Assembly: GCA_041432705.1 (NCBI GenBank)
Contig: JAPWAE010000009.1
Location: 42,830-106,829 of the forward strand
Direction: 5' to 3'
Length of the DNA stretch: 64,000 nt
From: Pauljensenia sp018375675
GTDB lineage: Bacteria > Actinomycetota > Actinomycetes > Actinomycetales > Actinomycetaceae
Shown here piece after piece: positions 48,931 through 58,540 of the stretch. Both the position numbers and the translations under genes were made by a program. The notes under the pieces were generated by a model, which had not been told where the DNA came from, did no database searches, and was given only the letters and a program-made list of their open reading frames with translations. The first letter of the stretch is position 1. Each line of letters opens with the position of its first letter.

Positions 48931-49733
48931 GAGTCTCTTTCTTCAGGTGCGTCGGCTTGGGCGGGGCGGTCAAAGGCGTCGATGAGGGCGCGAACGATGG
49001 CATCGGGTGTGGGGGACGAGGCCTGGGCCGCGACCGTGATCCCCTGCCGCCTGGCGGTGGCTGCGGTGGGTGCGCCGATGGTCACGACCCGAGTTGAGGG
49101 GGGCGGCAGGCCGAGGAGCGGGGGGAGGGCGCGCGCCTGGGAGGAGGCGGTGAGGACAGCCGCATCGTAGTGCCCCGCGGGGAAATTCCCCGCGATATCG
49201 TCGGGAATATCGGCGGCGTCGGCGGGAGTGGTGGTGTAGGCGTCAACGGCCTCAACGCTCCAGCCGAGAGCGCGTAGCCCGTCTGGCAGCGTGTCGGGCG
49301 CTACCGCCGAGCGGGGGATGAGGACCGGGCGCGCACCGGAGGCCGGGGCGGGGAAGCACTCGAGCAGCGCGGCGGCGGATCCGGCCCCGGTCAGGTCGGC
49401 GCTCACGCCCGCGTGGTCTCTGATCCATTGGGCCGTGGCCTGACCGACGGCGGCGATGCGCGTGCCGAGCGAGCGAGCGCGTGGAAGGTCGGAAACGACG
49501 GCCCGCGCGGCCCTCCAGGACGAGAACACGACCCACGCGTATTCACCGTCAGTGAGCCGGGCGCGCGCCGCGTCGAGCTGCGCGGAGTCCAGCGGCGTCG
49601 ACACGGTGAGGGCGAGAGTATCCACCTGCGCCCCAGCCATTCGCAGGGCGCGCGCGATGGCGTCATCGGGCTTGGCTCGGGTCAGGAGGATCCGCCGCCC
49701 GTTCAGGGGCGTGCTGACGTGGGGTTCGTTCAC
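48927..49733 (-). CDS. hemD: Uroporphyrinogen-III synthase
   Basis: 268 aa, GTG start at 49733 within the hemC stop (GTGA). Two-domain Rossmann-like layout: RRILLTRAKPDDAIARALRMAG at the start, VVFSSWRAARAV, DAYTTTPAD at the domain link, AAVLTASSQARALPPLL, TIGAPTAATARRQGI. The family is weakly conserved, but the position between hemC and hemB makes the call secure. Cyclises hydroxymethylbilane with D-ring inversion. Confidence 0.9.
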   Translation of the reverse strand: MNEPHVSTPLNGRRILLTRAKPDDAIARALRMAGAQVDTLALTVSTPLDSAQLDAARARLTDGEYAWVVFSSWRAARAVVSDLPRARSLGTRIAAVGQATAQWIRDHAGVSADLTGAGSAAALLECFPAPASGARPVLIPRSAVAPDTLPDGLRALGWSVEAVDAYTTTPADAADIPDDIAGNFPAGHYDAAVLTASSQARALPPLLGLPPPSTRVVTIGAPTAATARRQGITVAAQASSPTPDAIVRALIDAFDRPAQADAPEERDS

Positions 49734-50764
49734 GAGGATTGCCTCGGCGCTTTCGTCGCCCCCAGGTCGGTGACCTCGGCGGCGCCACCATCGAGCAGCT
49801 GGCGCGCCACGTCCTCGCCGAGGCGGGCGGCCTCGTCCAAACCAACCGAGTCCGTGAGCGCGAGCGCGCCACTCGCCTCGACCCGCTCACGCCCGTCGAC
49901 GCTCATCACGCGCGCGTCGAGCAGGAGGGCCGAGGAGGCCTCGTCCAGGCGGGCGAACGCACCCACCGGCGCCGCGCACCCCGCACCCAGGGCGGAGAGG
50001 ACGGCACGCTCGGCGCTGGCCGCGAGCGCGGTCGGCCGATGGTGAAGGGTGCCGAGGAGGGCTCGCAGGAGGGGGTCCTCCTCGTCGCGCGTTTCGATGG
50101 CGAGGGCGCCCTGCGAGGGGGCGGGCATCATGATGGCTGGGTCGAGCACGTCGGTGGCGTGGGTATCGAGGCCGATGCGCCGCAGCCCGGCAAGGGCGAG
50201 GACGACCGCATCGAGACGCTCGCCCGTGCCGAGGGCGGAGGGCGCGGTGCCCGCATCGGCGCCCAGGTCGATGCCACGCACGCGCGAGAGCCTCGTGGGC
50301 ACGTTGCCGCGCAGGTCGCACACGAGCAGATCGGGGCGCGCGGCGAGCACCTGGGCGGCGCGCCTGGGTGAACCCGTGCCGACGAGCGCGCCCGCGGGCA
50401 GCGACGACAGCGTCTCCCCGTCGGCCGCGCACAGAGCATCGCGGGGGTCCTCGCGCTGCGGGACGGCAGCGATGCGCAGCCCCGGCGTGGGGGCGGTGGG
50501 CAGGTCCTTGAAGGAGTGGACGGCCAGGTCGCACTCTCCCCCAAGGAGGGCGAGCCGCAGCTGAGCGGCGAACACGCCGACTCCTCCGAGCGCAGCCAGG
50601 GGCGCGGCGGACACGTCGCCGTGTGTGCGCACGACCTCCAGATCGACGCGCACGTCCTCGCCGAGGCGAGCCCCGGCCTCCTCGATCGCCCGCGCGACGG
50701 TGGTGGATTGGGCGAGCGCCAGGCGCGATCCCCTGGTTCCCAGAACAAATACCCGCGTGGTCAT
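49730..50764 (-). CDS. hemC: Porphobilinogen deaminase (hydroxymethylbilane synthase)
   Basis: 344 aa; ATG at 50764 overlapping the hemY stop. Opening VLGTRGSRLALAQSTTVA is diagnostic. Also AVHSFKDLPT, GTGSPRRAAQ, and the dipyrromethane-cofactor Cys in ALGAGCAAPVGAFA. Builds hydroxymethylbilane from four porphobilinogens. Confidence 0.97.
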   Translation of the reverse strand: MTTRVFVLGTRGSRLALAQSTTVARAIEEAGARLGEDVRVDLEVVRTHGDVSAAPLAALGGVGVFAAQLRLALLGGECDLAVHSFKDLPTAPTPGLRIAAVPQREDPRDALCAADGETLSSLPAGALVGTGSPRRAAQVLAARPDLLVCDLRGNVPTRLSRVRGIDLGADAGTAPSALGTGERLDAVVLALAGLRRIGLDTHATDVLDPAIMMPAPSQGALAIETRDEEDPLLRALLGTLHHRPTALAASAERAVLSALGAGCAAPVGAFARLDEASSALLLDARVMSVDGRERVEASGALALTDSVGLDEAARLGEDVARQLLDGGAAEVTDLGATKAPRQSS

Positions 50765-52227
50765 AGCAGTCCTTTCGCGCCCGCGCGGGCATGTGTGACG
50801 ACGGAGGCGATCCCGGTTCCGGCGACCCAGGCGCCCGTGAGAGCCACGCCGCCCAGGGGCCGCACCTGGTTCTCGAGAGCGGCGACGCGGCTGCGATACT
50901 CGGGCGGCAGGGGCGGGAGCGTGCCGTTCCAGCGGGCGAGCAGGTGGTCGGTGACGGCATCGGCGGCGATGGTGACGCCGGTGAGCGTACGGATGTCGCG
51001 CAGGGCCCCCTCGACGGTGACGGCGGGTTCGACCTCGCCGAGGCGCCCGTATGAGAGGCGCAGCAGATGCGTGTGGGGCGGGAGTTGGTCGGCGAGCCAG
51101 GGCCACTTGATGTTGAGGTGGGACAGCGCCTTGGCCGCCACCGGCCGCTCGTCGGCGGGCGCGGGCGCGACCAGGAGGCCCTGGGAGACGGGTGCATCAT
51201 CCAGCTCGGGGGCGTGGACGGCCAGGGTGAGGCGCGCGATGGGCGCGCCCTCAGGAACACTGACATCGGGCACGAGGCCGGGGATGCGCGCCTGCGTCAA
51301 CAGGCGCAGGGCGGCGCTGGCGCTGCAGGCGAGGACGAGGCGCTCCGTCGTGACACTCACGCCCGGCCCGCTCGACACGGGTTCAGCTCCGGGGGTGGGC
51401 CCGGGCTTGGTCGGCCCGCACTCGAGGGTCCATCCCGAGGCCGCGCGCCTCAGTGAGAACACTCCCGTGCGGGTCAGGACGGTTCCCCCGGCCTCTTCGA
51501 TGGCGGCCTTCAGCGCGTCGACGAGGACGAACATGCCGCCCTCGACGCAGGCTTCGGGCGTGCGGCGCGATCCGGCGGCGGCCAGGCGCGCCGCAACCGC
51601 AGCGGCCAGGGATCCGTGACGGGCAGTCTCGGCGCGCAGGCCGGGGGCAACCGTGTCGGTTGCCAGCACGGAGGGGTCGGCAGTGTAAATGCCCGCGATG
51701 ATCGGCCGCACCGAGCGCTCCAGCACGGCCTCCCCCATGCGCGCGGCCACGAAACCGGCCAGAGTCTCCCCGGCCTCGTCCATGCCGATGCCGCCACCCA
51801 TCGAGCGATCCTCGAGGGCACGGCGCACCCCGGCCTCGCCGAGTACGTGTGCGCAGTCGGGCGCGTCCGGGTGGGCCGGGATTCCCAGGAACGAGTCGCG
51901 CAGGAAGGGGCGCAGCTCCCAGCCTACGCGCAGGGAGGGTGCGTAGAGGCGGGCGCCCGATCCGGCCGGCTCGACCGAGGTCAGCCCCAGGGCCTCCACG
52001 ATCGACGAGGTGTCGGTGCCGCGCACGACGTACGTCTCCGCGCCCAGGTCCACGTTCACCCCACCAACCGTGCCGCGGGCGATGAGGCCACCCAGGTAGC
52101 CGCGCGCCTCGACGAGGAGGGGACGCACGCCCGCACGAGCCAGTTCCCACGCGCTCACGAGGCCAGCGATACCTCCGCCGACGACGACCGCTCCGGGGTG
52201 GGTGGGGATGGCCTCCAGGGGGTTCAT
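50761..52227 (-). CDS. hemY: Protoporphyrinogen/coproporphyrinogen oxidase
   Basis: 488 aa. FAD dinucleotide fold VVVGGGIAGLVSAWELARAGVRPLLVEA at the N-terminus, GGxIxRGTVGG, and the C-terminal FAD segment VALTGAWVAGTGIASVVTHARAG. In Gram-positive lineages this enzyme (also named CgoX) makes coproporphyrin III in the coproporphyrin-dependent route; the later ferrochelatase and HemQ genes are not in the window. ATGA overlap with hemE upstream and with hemC downstream. Confidence 0.93.
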   Translation of the reverse strand: MNPLEAIPTHPGAVVVGGGIAGLVSAWELARAGVRPLLVEARGYLGGLIARGTVGGVNVDLGAETYVVRGTDTSSIVEALGLTSVEPAGSGARLYAPSLRVGWELRPFLRDSFLGIPAHPDAPDCAHVLGEAGVRRALEDRSMGGGIGMDEAGETLAGFVAARMGEAVLERSVRPIIAGIYTADPSVLATDTVAPGLRAETARHGSLAAAVAARLAAAGSRRTPEACVEGGMFVLVDALKAAIEEAGGTVLTRTGVFSLRRAASGWTLECGPTKPGPTPGAEPVSSGPGVSVTTERLVLACSASAALRLLTQARIPGLVPDVSVPEGAPIARLTLAVHAPELDDAPVSQGLLVAPAPADERPVAAKALSHLNIKWPWLADQLPPHTHLLRLSYGRLGEVEPAVTVEGALRDIRTLTGVTIAADAVTDHLLARWNGTLPPLPPEYRSRVAALENQVRPLGGVALTGAWVAGTGIASVVTHARAGAKGLL

Positions 52228-53321
52228 CGTTCGTCACCCAGCTCGTGCACCAGCTCCACGATGCGCGTCAGCACGTCCGGGTCGGTCGTGGGTGGCACGC
52301 CGTGTCCGAGGTTGAAGACGTGCCCAGGGGCGGAGCGACCAGCGTCGAGAATATCTCGAACAGCCTGTTCGATAACGTGCCACGGGGCCTGAAGCAGCGC
52401 GGGGTCCAAATTCCCCTGCACGGCCTTTCCGGGCACCTGCTCGATGGCCCACGACAGGTCCGTCTTCCAGTCCACGCCCACGCAGTCAGCACCAACCTCG
52501 GCCATATCGGACAGGATCGGCGCACTGCCCGTCCCGAAGTGGATGAGCGGAGCACGGCAACCGGTCACCGGGCTGACAGCACCGGCGACGCGCTGCGCAA
52601 CCATGCGCGAATACGGCGCGACGGATTCCCTATAGGTACGAGGCGAGAGAGACCCCACCCACGAGTCGAAGAGCTGCGCGGCGCTGGCACCGGCCTCGAT
52701 CTGAGCGGTAATAAAGTCGGCGCTCACCCGAGCGCACCAGGTCATGAGAGCATCCCACGCGCCCGGGTCGGACGCCGCGAGCGCGCGCGCAGCCATGTGA
52801 TCGCGCGAGGGACGCCCCTCGACCATGTACGCGGCCAGGGTGAAGGGGGCGCCGCCGAATCCAATGAGCGGCGTGGAGCCCAGCTCGCGCACCGCCGTTG
52901 CGACGCCGTCGCGCACGGACTGGGCACCCTCGGCACAGTCGCGCGTTCGCCCGGTGGAATCGGTCCACGACCCCTCGCCATACCGATGACCCAGGAGTTC
53001 GTCGATGCTCTCGCACGTGCGATAGGGATGATCGAGGACGGGGCCGACACCGGGTTCAATCTCGACACCCACCCCAGCCAGGCGCAGGGGGACCATGATG
53101 TCCGAAAAGAAGATGCCCGCATCCACGCCATGGCGTCGCACGGGCTGCACCGTTGCCTCGGCGGCCACGTCGGGGCGCAGGCAGGCCTCGAGCATGGGCA
53201 GGCCGACATCGGCGCGCAGCTCGCGGTACTCAGGCAGGGAGCGTCCGGCCTGACGCATGAACCACACGGGGGTGGGCCCGCGTTGCCCGGTCAGGGCGGC
53301 GATCAGCGGGGGCGTCGTCAT
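52224..53321 (-). CDS. hemE: Uroporphyrinogen decarboxylase
   Basis: 365 aa. Signature PVWFMRQAGRSLPEYRE, active-site Asp in FFSDIMVPL, GFGGAPFTLAAYMVEG, FDSWVGSLSPRTY, HFGTGS, and VFNLGHGVPPTTDPD. First gene of the six-gene minus-strand haem operon, divergent from hemA. Decarboxylates uroporphyrinogen III to coproporphyrinogen III. Confidence 0.97.
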   Translation of the reverse strand: MTTPPLIAALTGQRGPTPVWFMRQAGRSLPEYRELRADVGLPMLEACLRPDVAAEATVQPVRRHGVDAGIFFSDIMVPLRLAGVGVEIEPGVGPVLDHPYRTCESIDELLGHRYGEGSWTDSTGRTRDCAEGAQSVRDGVATAVRELGSTPLIGFGGAPFTLAAYMVEGRPSRDHMAARALAASDPGAWDALMTWCARVSADFITAQIEAGASAAQLFDSWVGSLSPRTYRESVAPYSRMVAQRVAGAVSPVTGCRAPLIHFGTGSAPILSDMAEVGADCVGVDWKTDLSWAIEQVPGKAVQGNLDPALLQAPWHVIEQAVRDILDAGRSAPGHVFNLGHGVPPTTDPDVLTRIVELVHELGDER

Positions 53322-53562
53322 GTGTCTCCCTTAATTTAATGATGTTTTCATGCGTTAATTCGCGCATTTCCGTCGTTTTCCAGTTTAGTTCAAGACAATT
53401 TATCACACGTCGCAAATGCCCTAATTTACGTACCTTTATGTCCATTTATCCGCGGGAGAGAGCCATTTATTTCGCCGACATTCCAAAATGACACGGCGTC
53501 ACCAACATTAATAGGTTTCCAGCGCTGCTCGCGCCACCCGCGTGCCCTTAAATGGATGCGTT
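53322..53562. promoter_or_regulatory. Divergent AT-rich promoter region, hemE operon / hemA
   Basis: 241 nt, strikingly AT-rich against its surroundings. Repeated TTAATT, AATTTA and CATTTAT words lie at 53333-53360, 53396-53455 and 53513-53550. It must hold both divergent promoters. No perfect palindrome of operator size seen. TTAAAT (53549-53554) lies 8 nt before the hemA GTG. Confidence 0.5.
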
Positions 53563-54885
53563 GTGACTATTCATGTGCTCTCCGCGGACCACCGCTACAC
53601 CCCCCTCGATGACATCGCCCGGCTCTCCAGCGCGGACGACCTGGGCCCTACCCTCATGCGCTCGCTGCCGCAGGCACGCGGGGTCATGGTCTTGCGCACC
53701 TGCAATCGGGTCACTATCTACGTCGACGCCCCGGCCTCGGCCAACCCCCACACGCTCAAGGACACGGTGGAGCGCGAGCTCGCCACCGCCTCGCACGCGC
53801 AGCGCGAGGACGTGCACCTGCGTCACCTGTGGGGTCGCGACGGCCTCGTCGATCTGTTTGCGACGGCGGCGGGACTGGAGTCCATGGTCATCGGCGAGCG
53901 CGAAATCGCCGGGCAGATGCGCCGCGCCGCACGCACGGCCTGGGAGGACGGGACCCTCAGCTGCGACCTGGGGCGCGCCGCCGAGCGAGCATCGGCAACC
54001 TCCCGCCGCGTCGCCACCGAGACCGGACTGGCCGGGACTGGACGATCCGTCGTCGCCGTCGGCCTCGACATGGCTGCGGCTCACCTAGGACTGTGGAAGG
54101 ACGCGCGGGTACTCATCGTCGGCACGGGCGCCTACGCGGGCGCGACCGTCAGCGCCCTGCACGCGCTCGGCGCATCGGACGTGTCCGTCTACTCGACGTC
54201 TGGGCGCGCACGCGAATTCGCCCAGGGACGAGGCATCGGCTGGGTCAGCGCCACAGACCTTCCCTCTGCTCTAGAGCGCGCCGACCTCGTCGTAACATGC
54301 CGAGGGCTGGGAAGTCCCATCCTGACGCGCGACATGGCCGCCCAGGCCGGGCACACCGTGGTCCTGGACCTCGCGCTCATGCGCGACACCGAAAGCTCAG
54401 TCGCCTCGCTCCCGAACATCACCCTCATTGATCTGCCGACCATCCAGGCCTCGGTCCCGGCAGCCGATGCTGACGCGCTGACACGCGCCCGCACCATCAT
54501 CGACGAGGAAGTCTCCTCCTTCGAGCGCGGCCTCGGCGCCCGATCCATGGACCCGGTCGTGCGACACCTGCGCTCACGCGTTTTCCGCATCGTTGAGGAG
54601 GAGATCGATCACCTCGGCGAGGCTCCCCTCTCGACCGACGACGCGGCCCGAGCGCTGCGCCACCTGGCCGCACGCCTCATCCACAACCCGACCGTCATGG
54701 CGCGCCGGGCCGGCGAGGAGAGCCAGCAGGAACGCTACCTGGAGGCCCTCGGCGTTGTCCTCGGCATCGACGAGACCGCACTGGTTTCGGGGGACGACGC
54801 GACCCCTCACGCTTTCTCGCCAGGTGATCACAGCCGTTCCCGCGGCGGCATCTGCCCACACGATGTTCATACACTGGGTGCATGA
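53563..54885 (+). CDS. hemA: Glutamyl-tRNA reductase
   Basis: 440 aa from the GTG at 53563 (VTIHVLSADHRYTPLDD). Catalytic Cys in VLRTCNRVTIYV, where the usual STCNR has become RTCNR; GLESMVIGEREIAGQMRRA; NADPH domain LIVGTGAYAGATVSALHALGA; C-terminal dimerisation helix with LRHLAARLIHNPTVMAR. First step of the C5 pathway to 5-aminolevulinate, feeding hemL. No clear ribosome-binding site. Its stop overlaps the next gene (ATGA). Confidence 0.93.
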   Translation: MTIHVLSADHRYTPLDDIARLSSADDLGPTLMRSLPQARGVMVLRTCNRVTIYVDAPASANPHTLKDTVERELATASHAQREDVHLRHLWGRDGLVDLFATAAGLESMVIGEREIAGQMRRAARTAWEDGTLSCDLGRAAERASATSRRVATETGLAGTGRSVVAVGLDMAAAHLGLWKDARVLIVGTGAYAGATVSALHALGASDVSVYSTSGRAREFAQGRGIGWVSATDLPSALERADLVVTCRGLGSPILTRDMAAQAGHTVVLDLALMRDTESSVASLPNITLIDLPTIQASVPAADADALTRARTIIDEEVSSFERGLGARSMDPVVRHLRSRVFRIVEEEIDHLGEAPLSTDDAARALRHLAARLIHNPTVMARRAGEESQQERYLEALGVVLGIDETALVSGDDATPHAFSPGDHSRSRGGICPHDVHTLGA

Positions 54886-55832
54886 GCACCCAGAAGAACG
54901 AACCACGCGCACTCGCCCTCGGCGTTTCCTGCTACGTGATCTGGGGGTTCTTCCCCCTGTACTTCTCGCTGCTCTCCCCGGCCGGCGCCGTCGAGGTGAT
55001 CGTTCACCGCGCGGTGTGGGGCCTGTTCTTCTGCCTGGTCGCGCTCACCCTGACGGGTTCGCTGGGGAAGATCCGCGCGCTGATCGCCGACCGAGGAGCC
55101 CTGTGGCGCCTCGCGGTCGCGGGCGCGCTCGTCGTCGTCAACTGGTCGGTGTACGTGTACGCGGTCCTCGCCGGCCACACGACCGACGCGGCGGTCGGCT
55201 ACTTCATCAACCCCCTCGTGACAATCGCGCTGGGTCTCATCGTGCTGCGCGAGCGAGTCACCCCGATCCAGAAGGTGGCCCTCGCCCTCGGCATCGTCGC
55301 CGTCGTCATCCTCGTGATCGGCCAGCGTTCAGTCCCCATCGTCTCACTCACGCTTGCATTGACGTTCGGCCTGTACTCCCTCGTCAAGAAGGACGTGGCC
55401 GCACGCGTCGACCCCCTTGCAGGCATGGCGATCGAGACGGCCGCGGTCTCGCCCATCCTGCTCGGCTACTACGCCTACCTGGCGGCCACATCCTCCACGT
55501 CCTTCCACACGATCGCTTCTTCCGAAGACTCTGGGGTGTCCTGGGTGATTCACCTGGCGCTCCTGGTGGGCGCGGGTGCGTTGACGATGATCCCGCTCAT
55601 TATGTTCGCCTCGGCGGCGAGGGGCCTGACCCTGGGGACGATGGGCTTCCTGCAGTACCTGGGGCCCACCCTGCAGCTGCTCGTCGCCGTGTTCATCTTC
55701 CATGAGACCGTTCCGACGTTCCGCTGGATCGCGATGGGCGTCGTGTGGGTGGCGCTGGGCTGCCTGAGCGCCGACTGGTTGCTCGGCTCCGTGCGGGCCA
55801 AGCGCCTGGCGCGCGCGGGGCACCAGGACTGA
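54882..55832 (+). CDS. rarD: RarD-type EamA-family transporter
   Basis: 316 aa, ten TM segments in two EamA halves. RarD features: GVSCYVIWGFFPLYFSLLSPAGAVEVIVHRAVWGL, NWSVYVYAV, AVGYFINPLVTIALGLIVLRERV, GFLQYLGPTLQLLVAVFIFHE. Proposed to export or import small metabolites; substrate unknown. TACACT lies 6 nt before the ATG, so it may also have its own leaderless transcript despite the overlap with hemA. Confidence 0.88.
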   Translation: MSTQKNEPRALALGVSCYVIWGFFPLYFSLLSPAGAVEVIVHRAVWGLFFCLVALTLTGSLGKIRALIADRGALWRLAVAGALVVVNWSVYVYAVLAGHTTDAAVGYFINPLVTIALGLIVLRERVTPIQKVALALGIVAVVILVIGQRSVPIVSLTLALTFGLYSLVKKDVAARVDPLAGMAIETAAVSPILLGYYAYLAATSSTSFHTIASSEDSGVSWVIHLALLVGAGALTMIPLIMFASAARGLTLGTMGFLQYLGPTLQLLVAVFIFHETVPTFRWIAMGVVWVALGCLSADWLLGSVRAKRLARAGHQD

Positions 55833-55925
55833 TTCCGACGGGCACGCCGGACGGCGGGTCCATCGGGCACGTCGAGCACAACGGGCACGTCGAGCCTGCG
55901 AGGAGCGCCCACAGCACTGGCGCTC

Positions 55926-56087
55926 CGCGAAAAAGTTCGCCCGGCAACGGGCCCCCTCGTGCTCAACCGCGAAAAACTTCGCCCGGCGCGCCACAAACCG
56001 CCGATTTTGGGCCATTTTTCGTGCGCTGGGCGAACTTTTTCGCGCTCACGCCCACCATCAGACCGAGCAGGGCGAACTTTTTCGCGC
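55926..56087. repeat. Island B, hairpin module 1
   Basis: Arms CGCGAAAAAGTTCGCCC (55926) and CGCGAAAAACTTCGCCC (55968) forward, then GGGCGAACTTTTTCGCG inverted at about 56028 and 56070. Centre CAAACCGCCGATTTTGGGCC. Same family as 33116-33361, with fewer forward units. Confidence 0.85.
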
Positions 56088-56111
56088 TCAGGCAGCCGTG
56101 ACATGGCGACG

Positions 56112-56400
56112 TTGAAACCAATGACACCTCTGCGACCGCTGATGCAGGCCAACGTGAAACCACCATCACCACTGCACGCCCCTAAACAGCAACCATTGAA
56201 ACCACCATCACCTCTGCGACCGAAAAACGCGCCCAAAACAGCTTTTTCTCACCCGCAAAGGCGATACCGGTTTCATCTGAGGCTCGCCCTGCGCGAGCAA
56301 AGGCGATGGCGGTTTCAGTTGGGCTGAGCCCGCGCGAGCAAAGGCGATGACGGTTTCAACCCCACACGCGCACGAGCGAGCAAAGGCGACGACGGTTTCA
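56112..56400. repeat. Island B, hairpin module 2 (3 forward and 4 inverted arms)
   Basis: Forward TTGAAACCACCATCACCTCT-type arms at about 56112, 56154 and 56197. Inverted AAAGGCGATGGCGGTTTCA-type arms at about 56257, 56299, 56340 and 56381, each with small changes (ATACCGG, ATGGCGG, ATGACGG, ACGACGG). Centre CCCAAAACAGCTTTTTCTC. More arm copies than island A. Confidence 0.85.
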
Positions 56401-56462
56401 CGCGAGAGATTTGTGATGCCCGCGGGCTATGGAGGGGCCTGGCCGAACGACCAGCGGGCGGC

Positions 56463-56650
56463 CGACGTTACAAACGTCGTCAAACCAACGCAATTCAAAT
56501 CGCCTCGCAAGGACCCCTGTTACAAACGTCGTCAATCTAAGCCCAAAAACCGCCATTTTCAGCGAAAAAGCCATTGGATTGACGACGTTTGTAACAACAA
56601 CGCAGAAATCCACACAAAAAACTCCTCGGATTGACGACGTTTGTAACAAC
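56463..56650. repeat. Island B, hairpin module 3
   Basis: Forward GTTACAAACGTCGTCAA arms at about 56467 and 56519. Inverted ATTGACGACGTTTGTAACAA at about 56578 and 56630. Centre AAGCCCAAAAACCGCCATTTTC. Nearly identical to 33635-33821 along the whole length. Confidence 0.87.
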
Positions 56651-56717
56651 ACGCACCAGAGCACACCAAAATCCCAGCACGACAAGCCAGACCACATTGG
56701 GGGTCCGGAGAACCCGG

Positions 56718-57020
56718 CTGCGGCGGCCGCGGGCGGCGGCGGGGCCCGGCCGGGCTTCAATCCGACGCACCGAGCCACACATCAGCGACCAGGCACCACT
56801 GGTGTGGAGGGCGCCGGAGGGTCCGGAGGGCCTGGCCGCGGTGCCGGTGGGTGGCGGCAGGGCCAGGGCGGGCCTCGAGATCGACCACTCCGAGCCGCAG
56901 GCTCGCGTGTGGCGATCTCGCGGGCGGGCCGCCGCCCACCGGCACACACAGCGGCCGGGCCCCAAAGCAGCACAACGGAGCGCCCGGAACACCAGCGGAG
57001 CCGCAAGCACCACCGGGGCC
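56718..57020. repeat. Island B, GC-rich repeat block (module 7)
   Basis: GGGGCCCGGCCGGGCTTCAA, CACTGGTGTGGAGGGCGCCG and GTGCCGGTGGGTGGCGGCAG, followed by inverted GCCGCCGCCCACCGGCACAC and CAGCGGCCGGGCCC. Same block as 34065-34420. It reaches to within about 15 nt of the dnaB stop codon. Confidence 0.8.
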
Positions 57021-57034
57021 CGGGCAAACCGCCC

Positions 57035-58390
57035 TTACTCCCCGCCGCCGCCGGGCTCCGGGCGTCCCGTGTAGTTGACGAAGCGCGCCATGTCGCCCTG
57101 GAAGAGGGCGGTGACGGTCGCGGTCGCGCCGGCTCGGTGCTTGGCGACGATGATGTCGGCCTCGCCGGGGCGGTCTTCCTTGTCGTAGTAGTCGGGGCGG
57201 TGCAGCAGGATGATGATGTCGGCGTCCTGCTCGAGCGAGCCGGACTCACGCAGGTCGCTCATCATGGGCTTGCGGTCGGTGCGGCCCTCGGAGTTACGGT
57301 TCAGCTGCGCGACGGCGATGACCGGAATGTCGAGGTCCTTGGCCAGGAGCTTGAGGTTTCGCGACATCGCGGAGACTTCCTGCTGACGCGACTCGACCTG
57401 GCGGCCGCTCGTCATGAGCTGGAGGTAGTCGATGACGACGAGGCCCAGGTTTTCCTGCTGCTTGAGGCGGCGGCACTTCGAGCGAATCTCGGAGATGGTG
57501 ATGTTCGCGGAGTCGTCGACGTACAGGGGTGCCTCGCTCATGCGCGAGGTGGTTTCGGCGACCTTGCGCCAGTCGACGTCGCTCATTTTGCCGGCCTGCA
57601 TCTTGGACAGGCGCACACCGGACTCGGCGGAGAGCATACGCATCGCGATTTCCTGCGAGCTCATTTCCAGCGAGAAGATGAGCGAGGTGATGCCGTGCTT
57701 CATGGACGCGGAACGGCAGAAATCCAGGGCGAGCGTGGACTTACCCATGGCGGGTCGGGCGGCGACGATGATCATCTGGCCGCCGTGCAGGCCCTGGGTG
57801 AGTTCGTCGAGGTCGGTGAAGCCGGTGGGCACGCCGTTGAGCTTGCCCTGGTTCTTTTCGATGTCTTCGAGCGCGTTGAGGATGTCCGAGCTCATCTGCG
57901 TCATGGAGACGTAGTCGGTGGTTTCGCGCCCGTCGGAGACGGCGTAGACCTCGGCCTGGGCTTGGTCGACGATCTCGTCGACGTCGCCGCCGGCGTCCGC
58001 GTAGCCGAGCTGGACGACGCGCGTTCCCGCGGTGACGAGGCGGCGCATGATGGCGCGCTCGCGCACGATGCGCGCGTAGTAGGCGGCGTTCGCGGCGGTG
58101 GGCACGGAGGCGATGAGGGTGTGCAGGTAGGCGGCGCCGCCCACCTTCGATAGGACGCCCGCGCGCTTGAGCTCGCCGGCGACGGTGATCGCGTCGGCGG
58201 GTTCTGCGCGGCCGTTGAGTTCGACGATGGTGTCGAAGATCGTCTCGTGGCTGGGCTGGTAGAAGTCCTGCCCGCGCAGCATTTCGGAGACGACGTTGGC
58301 GGCCTCGGTCGTCAGCATCATCGATCCGAGGACGCTCATCTCCGCGTCGATGTCCTGCGGCGGGACGCGGTCGAACTGGTCGTCGGACAT
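57035..58390 (-). CDS. dnaB: Replicative DNA helicase
   Basis: 451 aa. N-terminal domain PPQDIDAEMSVLGSMML; helicase core with FTDLDELTQGLHGGQMIIVAARPAMGKSTLALD (Walker A), SLEMSSQEIAMRMLSAE, LGLVVIDYLQLMTSGR (Walker B), VIAVAQLNRNSEGRTDRKPMMSDLRESGSLEQDAD, IIVAKHRAG. No intein. Unwinds DNA at the replication fork as a hexamer. Preceded by DnaA-box-like sites; followed by repeat island B. Confidence 0.97.
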   Translation of the reverse strand: MSDDQFDRVPPQDIDAEMSVLGSMMLTTEAANVVSEMLRGQDFYQPSHETIFDTIVELNGRAEPADAITVAGELKRAGVLSKVGGAAYLHTLIASVPTAANAAYYARIVRERAIMRRLVTAGTRVVQLGYADAGGDVDEIVDQAQAEVYAVSDGRETTDYVSMTQMSSDILNALEDIEKNQGKLNGVPTGFTDLDELTQGLHGGQMIIVAARPAMGKSTLALDFCRSASMKHGITSLIFSLEMSSQEIAMRMLSAESGVRLSKMQAGKMSDVDWRKVAETTSRMSEAPLYVDDSANITISEIRSKCRRLKQQENLGLVVIDYLQLMTSGRQVESRQQEVSAMSRNLKLLAKDLDIPVIAVAQLNRNSEGRTDRKPMMSDLRESGSLEQDADIIILLHRPDYYDKEDRPGEADIIVAKHRAGATATVTALFQGDMARFVNYTGRPEPGGGGE

Positions 58391-58540
58391 CGTGATCCTC
58401 TCGGGTGCGCTGGCGTATAGGGACGAGGCCGGGGCTGGGCTGAGTGCCGCGAGCGCGGCCTGAAGCCCTGTGGATAGAGAGCCTTCAGGCGAAGACTAAC
58501 GCGTTATAGGCGATTGCGCGACCGGCGCTGTGCACGGGCA

